Translations under genes and position numbers: made by a program
Notes under the pieces: model-generated
Database searches by the model: none
Seen by the model: only the letters and a program-made list of their open reading frames with translations
Told to the model about the DNA's origin: nothing
Part shown: in pieces, positions 1 through 5,603 of the stretch
Position numbering within the stretch: the stretch's first letter is position 1
How the letters are laid out: each line of letters opens with the position of its first letter
From: Lachnospiraceae bacterium
GTDB lineage: Bacteria; Bacillota; Clostridia; Lachnospirales; Lachnospiraceae
Direction of reading: 5' to 3'
Assembly: GCA_003484785.1 (NCBI GenBank)
Contig: DNAD01000153.1
Span: forward strand, 2,186 to 9,864
DNA length: 7,679 nt

Positions 1-600
1 CTCCGCAGGATTCACGGGCTGCCGGGCCTCCCTCCCATACGACGGCTCTCCGCCCCGGGCTTCTTTTGCTGTCTCCCGTTTAAGATAGCGCTTCGTCGAA
101 TAATCACCCGCGTATACCCTTTTATAGAAGTCATAGGCGTCCCTTACCGCCTCGTCATCCCTGTGATCTGTCCTTTTTATCAGAAAGAGCGCAAGCTCTC
201 TCATGGAAACGGACAGCTCATTTTCCGCTCCGGGAATAAATATAAAGAAGAGCTCCCTGTTCAGATCCTCAAAGATATATTCCGGATCGAGCAAAAGCCC
301 CGAGCCCTCCAGAAGATATTCCGAAAGGCTTTCAAAAACGGTTGAAAGGCCCTTAAAGATAACAAGCAGCTCTCTGTATACTATCTCCCTTTGTAAATAT
401 AGCTCGGTAAGGCTCTGCATCCCGGAAATATTGTATACATAGCTTTCTTTTCCGTTCCTGCTCTGTATGCCGAAGGAGACCATTCCCCTTATCTCGTTTT
501 CGGAAAGCATCAGATATTCATGCTCAGATCCATCCCCCGCCGGCTTATTAAAGATCAGAAAGCGCCCCTCTGTATTCTGCAGCTTTTCTCCTAATAGCAA
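1..600 (-). CDS. DUF6382 protein, N-terminal part (probable FHA-domain protein), cut by window edge
   Basis: An open frame of 200 codons runs from 600 to the window edge with no stop. Counted from the proposed start, it shows the DUF6382 pattern I recognise: a short beta-rich N-terminus, a YVYNISGMQSL segment near 54-64, the hallmark LLLDPEYIF at 102-110, then FFIFIPG at 118-124 and RELALFLIKR near 134-143. From about residue 175 it becomes a charged, Pro/Gly-containing linker. In Clostridia such proteins sit at the end of Tad operons and usually continue into an FHA domain that binds phosphothreonine. That part lies outside the window, so FHA is inferred. No ATG fits the domain start. I chose TTG at 600-598, preceded by a G-rich stretch and overlapping the upstream tadE stop by 10 nt. 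A CTG at residue 7, behind TTAGGAG, is an alternative. The first ATG (residue 31) would remove conserved sequence. Confidence 0.8.
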   Translation of the reverse strand, partial: MLLGEKLQNTEGRFLIFNKPAGDGSEHEYLMLSENEIRGMVSFGIQSRNGKESYVYNISGMQSLTELYLQREIVYRELLVIFKGLSTVFESLSEYLLEGSGLLLDPEYIFEDLNRELFFIFIPGAENELSVSMRELALFLIKRTDHRDDEAVRDAYDFYKRVYAGDYSTKRYLKRETAKEARGGEPSYGREARQPVNPAE

Positions 601-1157
601 TAGCCCCCACCCCGTTTTTTTACTGCCCTGATATATTCAGAGCCACGGCCTGTCTCTCCCTTTGCCTTTACTGAATATCCCACCGATGCTCCACTTATGA
701 GAAGACCCTCAAAGCCCTCGGAAAGCGCAGCCGTGCCCTTTACCTCCACAGTGATCTCTTCCTCATCCGCCCTGATGTCCTTCTCGATATCCTTTACCCA
801 TATTATGCCTCCAAGTGCACTGTCCATGGCCCTTCCTGCCTCAGCCTCATCCTCCTCCGCCCTCAGGGCTGCTTCAAGGCCTGCCCTCAGCATTATGCAG
901 CGGTCATGGCTGTAGAAGGATAAAAGGATCACGAAAATGACCGAAGCCAGTACAAGGGGCATGATAAGAGATGCCTCTATCGTAACGGATGCCTCCTTTG
1001 TCAGAGCCTCTTTCACATCAACTTCCTTTTTTGTCACATATGCCTTTTTCATATCATTTATCGCTTCCGCATCGGATATATTTATCACACCGGCTTTTTC
1101 TTCTGTGCCAAACACTTTTTTCTCCCGTTTTTCATCTTTATTTTCCATGCACAACAT
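591..1157 (-). CDS. TadE-like pseudopilin 2 with long charged leader
   Basis: This 188-residue protein has one hydrophobic segment (about 63-81) preceded by a type IV prepilin-like junction: KEA, then SVTIE with Glu at +5 (E61) if cleavage follows A56. SVTIEASL matches the TadE family core. After the membrane helix comes a short outside domain (about 82-188) rich in Ala and Glu, ending in a basic RAVKKR stretch and a Gly/Tyr tail. It is probably processed by the peptidase encoded just upstream and acts as a minor pilin. The start at 1157 is preferred because AGGGG lies 9 nt before it and the upstream stop is 19 nt away. It gives an unusually long 56-residue leader rich in Lys and Glu. An in-frame ATG at 1052 would give a more usual 21-residue leader but has a poorer ribosome site. 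It overlaps the DUF6382 gene by 10 nt. Confidence 0.8.
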   Translation of the reverse strand: MLCMENKDEKREKKVFGTEEKAGVINISDAEAINDMKKAYVTKKEVDVKEALTKEASVTIEASLIMPLVLASVIFVILLSFYSHDRCIMLRAGLEAALRAEEDEAEAGRAMDSALGGIIWVKDIEKDIRADEEEITVEVKGTAALSEGFEGLLISGASVGYSVKAKGETGRGSEYIRAVKKRGGGYCY

Positions 1158-1166
1158 TATATCAAA

Positions 1167-1171
1167 CCCCT
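1167..1171 (-). promoter_or_regulatory. Ribosome binding site of second tadE gene
   Basis: AGGGG on the minus strand lies 9 nt before the ATG at 1157. It is the main reason to choose this start over the further upstream ATG at 1199, which lies inside the peptidase gene, or the downstream ATG at 1052. Confidence 0.5.
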
Positions 1172-1176
1172 GAAGC

Positions 1177-1593
1177 CTACTGTATAAGCCAGTAGACATA
1201 TCCGCCGAAGATATATGGTATCAGGGGCATGGTATTTGAATATTTCCTGTACCCGGCAAGCATCAGGATCCCCCCTGTCGCAGCGGCAAATAAAAGGCCC
1301 GCGGTAAGGATCCTTACTCCGTCAGTCCCTCCCGTCATGAGCCCGAGAGCCATGATCACAATGGCATCCCCTTCTCCCAGCTTTCCCTTCGTTATCCTGC
1401 TGATAAAGAACAGGACCGCTCCGGGAAGGAGGGCTGCGGCGAACCGCAAAGGCGTCATATCCCTGAAGACCAGATGCATTATCAGGGAAAGAGCCCCGAA
1501 GCCTGCCACCACCAAAACGTTGATCACTCTGTTTCTTATATCAGTGTAGGTGCAGATCCCAAGCATGATAAATGCGGCAATTTGCTGATACAT
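1177..1593 (-). CDS. Prepilin peptidase, A24 family (TadV/CpaA-like, minimal)
   Basis: A 138-residue, largely hydrophobic protein with the two catalytic aspartates of the A24 aspartic prepilin peptidases: D18 in YTDIRNRVI (Asp followed six residues later by Ile) and D76 in KLGEGDA, the GxGD motif. Only the membrane peptidase domain is present. The N-terminal cysteine-rich methyltransferase part of PilD-type enzymes is missing, as is usual for TadV/CpaA. It should cleave the leaders of the Flp pilin and the TadE-like proteins on the inner face of the membrane. The frame stays open upstream to 1746, but the extra 51 residues are hydrophilic, match no part of the family and overlap the first tadE gene. 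I therefore start at the ATG at 1593, where TYTDIRNR sits at the expected distance. GGGAG lies only 3 nt before it, and a second GGGAG lies further upstream. The gene follows a 133-nt gap with a strong hairpin. Confidence 0.9.
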   Translation of the reverse strand: MYQQIAAFIMLGICTYTDIRNRVINVLVVAGFGALSLIMHLVFRDMTPLRFAAALLPGAVLFFISRITKGKLGEGDAIVIMALGLMTGGTDGVRILTAGLLFAAATGGILMLAGYRKYSNTMPLIPYIFGGYVYWLIQ

Positions 1594-1726
1594 TATCTCC
1601 CATTTCTCCCTTCTGTTGTGTAAAGCTCCTGCGGCACTCCGGATATTGGATGCCCTCATCTGATGAAGGCATCCAAAACGCGGTCCGATCAGTATTCTCC
1701 CGGAAAACCCCGTTTGATGGATCTTT
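1594..1726 (-). other. 133-nt intergenic leader before the peptidase gene
   Basis: This is the longest noncoding stretch in the operon, between the stop of the first tadE gene and the peptidase start. It holds one strong hairpin (1646-1676) and Shine-Dalgarno-like GGGAG stretches close to the peptidase start. I see no convincing -35/-10 pair and no stem followed by a run of T. The one open frame through it is the unlikely N-terminal extension of the peptidase. Confidence 0.6.
1646..1676 (-). promoter_or_regulatory. Long intergenic RNA hairpin between tadE and prepilin peptidase genes
   Basis: Read on the minus strand, TTGGATGCC, T, TCAT pairs with ATGA, G, GGCATCCAA around a CAG loop. That is 14 consecutive pairs including one U-G wobble. 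On the plus strand the wobble becomes a C/A mismatch, so the structure fits the minus-strand transcript better. No T-run follows, so it is not a standard intrinsic terminator. It lies about 52 nt before the peptidase start. A role as an mRNA processing or stability element, or in partial attenuation, is inference. Confidence 0.6.
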
Positions 1727-2530
1727 TCAGTGTGTATTGCCCGCACACCGCATACAGGGCCTCAGGCCTCTGCTCAGTGCTTCGGACAGACTCATTGCGC
1801 TGACCGTCCGCCTCAGGCCGCTGCAGGTAAGGCTGTTATGGTATCTGTCACCGTTGTCGGTGATATAGAGGATCCCGTCCCCTGTATGGGCATGGCACTG
1901 TTCACATGGCCGGTATCTTCCTCCGTCCGTATTTCTCAATCCTTCCACTATGTCTCCCGTAGTCTGTGAAATGGAAAGGTTTATATGAGAACACAGAAGA
2001 GTACTGTGATAAACGCTTCCGTTCTGCGCCACATAGACCTCCTCGTCTCCCTCGCCCGTCCCTGTTGCGAAAAGGCCTCTTTCATATCCGATCCAGGTAT
2101 GCATCAGACGCCTCTGTGTCACCTGCGGGGATACCAGTCCGAATATGTTAAAAGAAGGCTTAAATCGGTAACTGACCTCCAGCCTTATGATTTCCCTGTC
2201 ATCGAGCATGCTTCCGCTCAGATCGAGCCCCTCCTGCCCGTTTTCAATGGGAAAGGAGCTGTTCTGCCTGAGTATTGCTATGATCTCCGAACAGATAATA
2301 TCCCTGTCCGCCGCTTCACCCTCAAAAGCCACCTTCGCCAGCCTTTTGGCCTCTATGTCAATGGCCCTGTCCACGCTCATATAGAATCCGAGCATTGTAA
2401 ACAGATCCATGATAAAGAGCATGGCAAATATAAAGAGGGGCAGGACAAGTGACGCTTCTATGGTAATACTGCCCTGCGCTCCCCTCTCTGTATGAAAAAC
2501 AGGAGTTTTCGGTCCGTGTTCAGGCTTCAT
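1727..2530 (-). CDS. TadE-like pseudopilin 1 with tandem Cys/His modules
   Basis: A 267-residue protein. The N-terminus is a classical pseudopilin: GAQG at 17-20, then SITIE with Glu at +5 (E25), followed by a hydrophobic helix (about 27-50). Residues 51-160 form a TadE-like outside domain. The C-terminus carries two copies of one unit. The first, at 165-212, has H175, C180, C209 and C212; the second, at 221-262, has H231, C236, C259 and C262. Each copy begins with a YV/YI strand, an NG turn and YH, and ends in RPCxxC. The H-x4-C...C-x2-C layout resembles small metal-binding modules seen at the ends of some secreted nucleases, so zinc binding is likely but inferred. The ATG at 2530 has GGGAG 6 nt upstream. 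The gene follows a 62-nt gap that shares sequence with the flp leader. The protein is probably a minor or tip pilin exposed outside the cell. Confidence 0.88.
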   Translation of the reverse strand: MKPEHGPKTPVFHTERGAQGSITIEASLVLPLFIFAMLFIMDLFTMLGFYMSVDRAIDIEAKRLAKVAFEGEAADRDIICSEIIAILRQNSSFPIENGQEGLDLSGSMLDDREIIRLEVSYRFKPSFNIFGLVSPQVTQRRLMHTWIGYERGLFATGTGEGDEEVYVAQNGSVYHSTLLCSHINLSISQTTGDIVEGLRNTDGGRYRPCEQCHAHTGDGILYITDNGDRYHNSLTCSGLRRTVSAMSLSEALSRGLRPCMRCAGNTH

Positions 2531-2536
2531 ACCTGA

Positions 2537-2541
2537 CTCCC
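2537..2541 (-). promoter_or_regulatory. Ribosome binding site of first tadE gene
   Basis: GGGAG on the minus strand lies 6 nt before the ATG at 2530, a good distance for independent translation initiation. The upstream gene ends 62 nt earlier, so this start does not depend on stop/start overlap with the DUF5702 gene. Confidence 0.6.
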
Positions 2542-2562
2542 GCCTGCATGTCCGGAAATTCT

Positions 2563-2574
2563 TTTATACCCAAC
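2563..2574 (-). repeat. 12-base leader repeat, copy before tadE
   Basis: GTTGGGTATAAA on the minus strand, 32 nt before the tadE start. An identical 12-mer lies 37 nt before the flp start (4159-4170). Both copies are followed by a CCGGA and then a GCAGG before the ribosome site, so the similarity extends past the exact match. Confidence 0.65.
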
Positions 2575-2592
2575 CTTAACTCCCTGTTTCTC

Positions 2593-3945
2593 TCAATAAG
2601 CATAAGTCCTTCGCATGATCCTCTCATAACCCTGTCTGCTTAGAAACCTTCCCTTTGCCTCGATATACCCAACAAGACCATCTATCACAAAATTACCGTT
2701 CTCAAGCTTTTTCATATCCATCTCAACTATATCCATGAATCTTCTCTTGCTGTCCCTCAGGCTGCCTTCGTTTAGCATTATCCCGAGATATTCCTTATAG
2801 GTAAGGCCGTTTCCTCCGCCGCTTCCAAGGTAATCCGAAAAGCTTTCAAGCTCCTCCAGGGGAAGGATGAAACCGCTCCGGGATGCCCTGAAGCCGCACC
2901 TTCCCCCGCACAGCAGACGGTTTACCTCTATAAAGGATTCCGCCCAGGCCCAGGCATATATCAGAGCCTTTACGCAAACAGAGCGATCCCTGCCTTCACT
3001 TTCCGGTATAAGCCTTTCCGAAAGCTCCTCCGCCTCGCCATACATATCCGGGCTGTTCATGATAAGCCTTAAGTTCATCTCCTCCCGCTCCGACATCAGC
3101 CTGTCCGTCACCCTTATAAGGTTCTCTTTGTCAGAGTCCTCTCCAAACAGCAGATACTCCAGCTCGCAGGACAGTGCCTGCTCTCCCACCGTCTCCGTAT
3201 AACAGCCAAGCTTCTGCATGAGATATTCCGAAAAAACGGGAAGATCCTCCGCAGCGTTATAAAGATTTGCGGGACAGGATCCCGCATTGATCCTTCTTCT
3301 GGAAGGAACGTCGGTATAGTTGAGCCTGTACAGTATTCCCGCCGTGCCATGCAGCAGCAGGGGAAAGCTGTCCGCGCTCTGTTCACGTATCCTCCGGGGA
3401 AGAAGGTAAACGTCTTCCCCCTCGAAGACCTCCGCCAGACAGTCATCCCATTCCCTGAAAAAACTGACTCCCGAATCGTTCTGAAAGCTTATCTCGCCCA
3501 TTGCCTCCTCTATACCGGGGCGGTACCTCATCTCCCCGTATCTGTTCATATAGGCTACAGCCTGATCCATCATTACACCTCCTTCTTCATCACTTCCGAG
3601 CAGATATCTTTCGATCTTCACCTCGCCGAGAGAAAGACCGAAAAGATCGCTTCCCCCCTTTTCCCCGATATTCTCCGACAGATACGCGCCAAGGTGTTCC
3701 TCAAGCCTTGAGATGTCCCCCTCTCCCTCGCGGTAGGAGGTATCGATAAACAGAAGGTCATAGCGCCTGAAGAGTTCCCTGCTGTATTCGGAAAAACACG
3801 AATTTAACGCTTCATCCATTGAAAGCCCGGCATTCAGCTCCATTGCGCCGATACCGGCATTTTTATACAGAGCCATGATGAGTGACAGTATCACCGACAG
3901 AAGCAGTGCCAGAAATACCGTGATCTCCGCTTTCTTCATTCTCAT
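2593..3945 (-). CDS. DUF5702 membrane-anchored Tad-locus protein
   Basis: A 450-residue protein with a very short basic N-terminus, the family's EITVFLALLL start (residues 7-16) running into a single membrane helix (about 9-26), then a large domain predicted to lie outside the cell. Recognisable DUF5702 landmarks are SEYSRELFRRYDLLFIDTSY at 52-71, LTYKEYLGIML at 381-391 and the C-terminal RFMDIVEMDM at 402-411. The function is unknown. The family keeps company with Flp, TadE and CpaF genes in Clostridia, so a structural, pseudopilin-like role at the pilus or its base is inferred. The start is unlike a normal prepilin, with Glu directly after KKA rather than at +5 of a clear site. The outside part holds eight cysteines (50, 168, 224, 248, 260, 324, 346, 350), which could form disulfides. 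The ATG overlaps the flp stop as ATGA with no visible ribosome site, so translation is probably coupled to the pilin gene. Confidence 0.9.
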   Translation of the reverse strand: MRMKKAEITVFLALLLSVILSLIMALYKNAGIGAMELNAGLSMDEALNSCFSEYSRELFRRYDLLFIDTSYREGEGDISRLEEHLGAYLSENIGEKGGSDLFGLSLGEVKIERYLLGSDEEGGVMMDQAVAYMNRYGEMRYRPGIEEAMGEISFQNDSGVSFFREWDDCLAEVFEGEDVYLLPRRIREQSADSFPLLLHGTAGILYRLNYTDVPSRRRINAGSCPANLYNAAEDLPVFSEYLMQKLGCYTETVGEQALSCELEYLLFGEDSDKENLIRVTDRLMSEREEMNLRLIMNSPDMYGEAEELSERLIPESEGRDRSVCVKALIYAWAWAESFIEVNRLLCGGRCGFRASRSGFILPLEELESFSDYLGSGGGNGLTYKEYLGIMLNEGSLRDSKRRFMDIVEMDMKKLENGNFVIDGLVGYIEAKGRFLSRQGYERIMRRTYAY

Positions 3946-4121
3946 AGCGTCTGGGCGTTTGTGGATATCCTCGTGAAAATATCGGTAACTATGGTAGTAA
4001 GCTGATTCTTAAATATCACCACGAGCCCTATAAGGACCACGAGGATAAGGATCATCTCCACCGTACCTATGGCATCCTCCTCGGTTAAAAATTTCCTGAT
4101 TCCTTCTCTCAGTTTTGTCAT
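3942..4121 (-). CDS. Flp-type major pilin (Flp1-like)
   Basis: A 59-residue protein matching the short Flp1-like pilins of Clostridia: a hydrophilic leader with an acidic TEEDA end (13-17), then IGTVEMILILVVLIGLVVIF (18-37) and a small amphipathic tail to residue 59. With cleavage after A17 the mature pilin would be 42 residues with Glu at +5 (E22), the residue type IV pilins need for assembly. The -1 residue is Ala where relatives commonly have Gly. It is the likely main fibre subunit, processed by the A24 peptidase and assembled by CpaF/TadB/TadC. The frame is open further upstream to an ATG at 4172, but the added 17 residues are hydrophilic and cover a hairpin. The start at 4121 has AGGAG 8 nt before it. 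The gene has its own ribosome site and a structured leader, consistent with a highly made subunit. Confidence 0.88.
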   Translation of the reverse strand: MTKLREGIRKFLTEEDAIGTVEMILILVVLIGLVVIFKNQLTTIVTDIFTRISTNAQTL

Positions 4122-4129
4122 ATCCTCTT

Positions 4130-4134
4130 CTCCT
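4130..4134 (-). promoter_or_regulatory. Ribosome binding site of flp
   Basis: AGGAG on the minus strand lies 8 nt before the ATG at 4121. It is the best Shine-Dalgarno match in the window and decides the pilin start over the in-frame ATG at 4172. Confidence 0.7.
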
Positions 4135-4142
4135 TTCCCCTG

Positions 4143-4157
4143 CGGATCTGTGATCCG
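4143..4157 (-). promoter_or_regulatory. Small hairpin in the flp leader
   Basis: On the minus strand CGGATC, ACA loop, GATCCG gives a perfect 6-bp stem, 8 nt upstream of the AGGAG site of flp and directly after the shared 12-mer. No T-run follows, so it does not look like a terminator. A role in protecting or processing the pilin mRNA 5' end is inference. Confidence 0.45.
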
Positions 4158-4158
4158 G

Positions 4159-4170
4159 TTTATACCCAAC
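4159..4170 (-). repeat. 12-base leader repeat, copy before flp
   Basis: GTTGGGTATAAA on the minus strand, identical to 2563-2574. Both copies lie in the gaps before pilin-type genes, 37 and 32 nt from the start codons. TATAAA could pass for a -10 box, but no fair -35 sits 16-18 nt upstream in either copy, so I do not call a promoter. Confidence 0.65.
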
Positions 4171-4174
4171 ATTT

Positions 4175-5602
4175 TTATCTCACCTGAAAATTCATAAAGG
4201 CCGGAACGATTATGATCACTATTACCACAAGCAGCATTAAGAACATGGGTGCCAGTAATTTTGTGCCCGCTTCCTCCGAAAGCTGTCTTGCGTGATTTTT
4301 TCTTTCCATGAAAGCCTGCTCAAGCTCTCTCGAAAGCTCATCGGAAATATCGCTTTTCCCCTTTAAAACCGCCTGTTTCATGAGGTTTACCAGCTGTCTG
4401 TACTTTTGCAGTCCGCATCTTAAAGCATAGTCCTCATAAGCATCTGTCTCGCCTATACCCTCTTCAAGCTTTTTTCTGGTCCTGAGCATTTCCTCATAGG
4501 CATATCTCTCTTTTTTGCCTCCTCCGGCTTTCCTGTTTTTTTCATAGTCTCTGCACAACTTCAGAAAAATACCCCTGGTTGTCATCCCCACACTGTAGAA
4601 AAGAGCGAACTTGTTCACTATCATCGGATAATCGGAAAGCATCTGCTTATCCCGATCCGCCGCCTCCTTTTTGAGGGTCTCGTCATCCCGTTTATACAGA
4701 AGGAAGGCAATGACCGCCCCCAGGATAAAGACCATAAGACTGTCATAAGGTATGGGCTCTTCATATTCCACAATGGCCTCTCCCCTCCCGGAGGGATCCA
4801 CGGGAAGCTCTATATAGTCCGCTTCCCTGCTGGTCTCCGAGGCCAGGGATATAGTGGCTTTCAGAGAGTCAAAAAAGCTCTCGTCATCATTTACGGTTTT
4901 GGGATAAACCCTTACATAAAAATCGATCTCTCCCTGAAAGTCATCATATCTTAGCTCGGTTATGACCTTTACCACTACTCCCTCCGAGGCTCCTTCCCTC
5001 TGCCGAAGGCCCTCTTCGTTTATTTCCCCCGAAAAGGAAAGCACTGCGGGGATATCTGTCCGGTAATTCAGCTCGAAAGGGTATCCGTCTATCCTGCTTA
5101 TAAAATTAAGCTTCTTATCTACATGATCCACCGAGCTGTTCTCACCAAGCAGTACGGCCGGGAGCTTTTCCTCCAGCTCCTTAAGCATAAGCCCCAGCAT
5201 TTCATCGGAATACCTTTTCTCCCTTACCTGCACTGAGATCCTTTGTTTCTTTCCCGAAAGGGTATTCCTGGCCCAAAGCTCCACATTCCTTGCATTGCCC
5301 TCATAGCCCTCCCTGAAAAGGAGCCTTCCGTTTTTAAGCTCATGGCTATTGTTGTCCTTTATGCACATAAGAAAGGCCATAAGGCTTGCGGCAAGCATAA
5401 CAAGCACCAGGGTCTGTATCTTCCTTCTGCCAAAGGCAAACACCCGCCTGCCCGAATCAGGTCCCGGGTCCAGCTTTTTTATGTTCTTTTTTACGGATTC
5501 CGAACAGGCCTTTTTTATCAGCCTGCTCCTTTCGGGCCGGCATTTCAGATATATCAGTATACCGATACATACAGCCGCCGCTGTCAGATATAAAGCCGCC
5601 AT
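4175..5602 (-). CDS. tadC: TadC-like membrane platform protein with large outside domain
   Basis: A 475-residue protein with predicted membrane helices near 5-19, 63-79, 288-303 and 449-467. The C-terminal part (about 320-470) is a T2SSF-like platform domain, with YPMIVNKFALFYSVGMTTRG at 325-344, YRQLVNLMKQAVLKG near 401-415 and the last helix. TadB and TadC together form the inner-membrane platform that the CpaF ATPase acts on. Between helices 2 and 3 lies an insert of about 200 residues (81-287) that should be outside the cell. It is longer than in proteobacterial TadC, which makes the whole protein larger than usual. Residues about 148-235 read like a strand-rich Ig-like domain, by eye only. 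The ATG follows the tadB stop by one base, with GAGGT 6 nt before it, so translation is likely coupled. Confidence 0.87.
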   Translation of the reverse strand: MAALYLTAAAVCIGILIYLKCRPERSRLIKKACSESVKKNIKKLDPGPDSGRRVFAFGRRKIQTLVLVMLAASLMAFLMCIKDNNSHELKNGRLLFREGYEGNARNVELWARNTLSGKKQRISVQVREKRYSDEMLGLMLKELEEKLPAVLLGENSSVDHVDKKLNFISRIDGYPFELNYRTDIPAVLSFSGEINEEGLRQREGASEGVVVKVITELRYDDFQGEIDFYVRVYPKTVNDDESFFDSLKATISLASETSREADYIELPVDPSGRGEAIVEYEEPIPYDSLMVFILGAVIAFLLYKRDDETLKKEAADRDKQMLSDYPMIVNKFALFYSVGMTTRGIFLKLCRDYEKNRKAGGGKKERYAYEEMLRTRKKLEEGIGETDAYEDYALRCGLQKYRQLVNLMKQAVLKGKSDISDELSRELEQAFMERKNHARQLSEEAGTKLLAPMFLMLLVVIVIIIVPAFMNFQVR

Positions 5603-5603
5603 T

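Noticed and set aside
1229..1549. A 106-codon plus-strand frame over the peptidase gene, and other plus-strand frames at 3349-3711 and 5243-5593
   Set aside because: All lie antisense to genes with clear family motifs and have shadow-like composition.
1594..1746. N-terminal extension of the prepilin peptidase by 51 residues
   Set aside because: The added peptide is hydrophilic and unlike any A24 N-terminus, it overlaps tadE, and its codons would run through the long hairpin. The start at 1593 places the first catalytic Asp at the expected distance.
1985..2452. A 155-codon open frame on the plus strand inside the first tadE gene
   Set aside because: It is antisense to a well-supported TadE protein with conserved motifs. 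The peptide resembles no family and no ribosome site stands out.
2563..2574. TATAAA in the shared 12-mer as a -10 promoter box
   Set aside because: In both copies there is no reasonable TTGACA-like hexamer 16-18 nt upstream, so an internal promoter cannot be supported from sequence alone.
2520..2603. A 27-codon minus-strand frame bridging the DUF5702 stop and the tadE start
   Set aside because: It begins at an ATG overlapping the DUF5702 end and stops inside the tadE start, which would allow coupling. A frame this short is open by chance roughly a quarter of the time, the peptide has no recognisable feature, and tadE has its own GGGAG site. It would need conservation to be believed.
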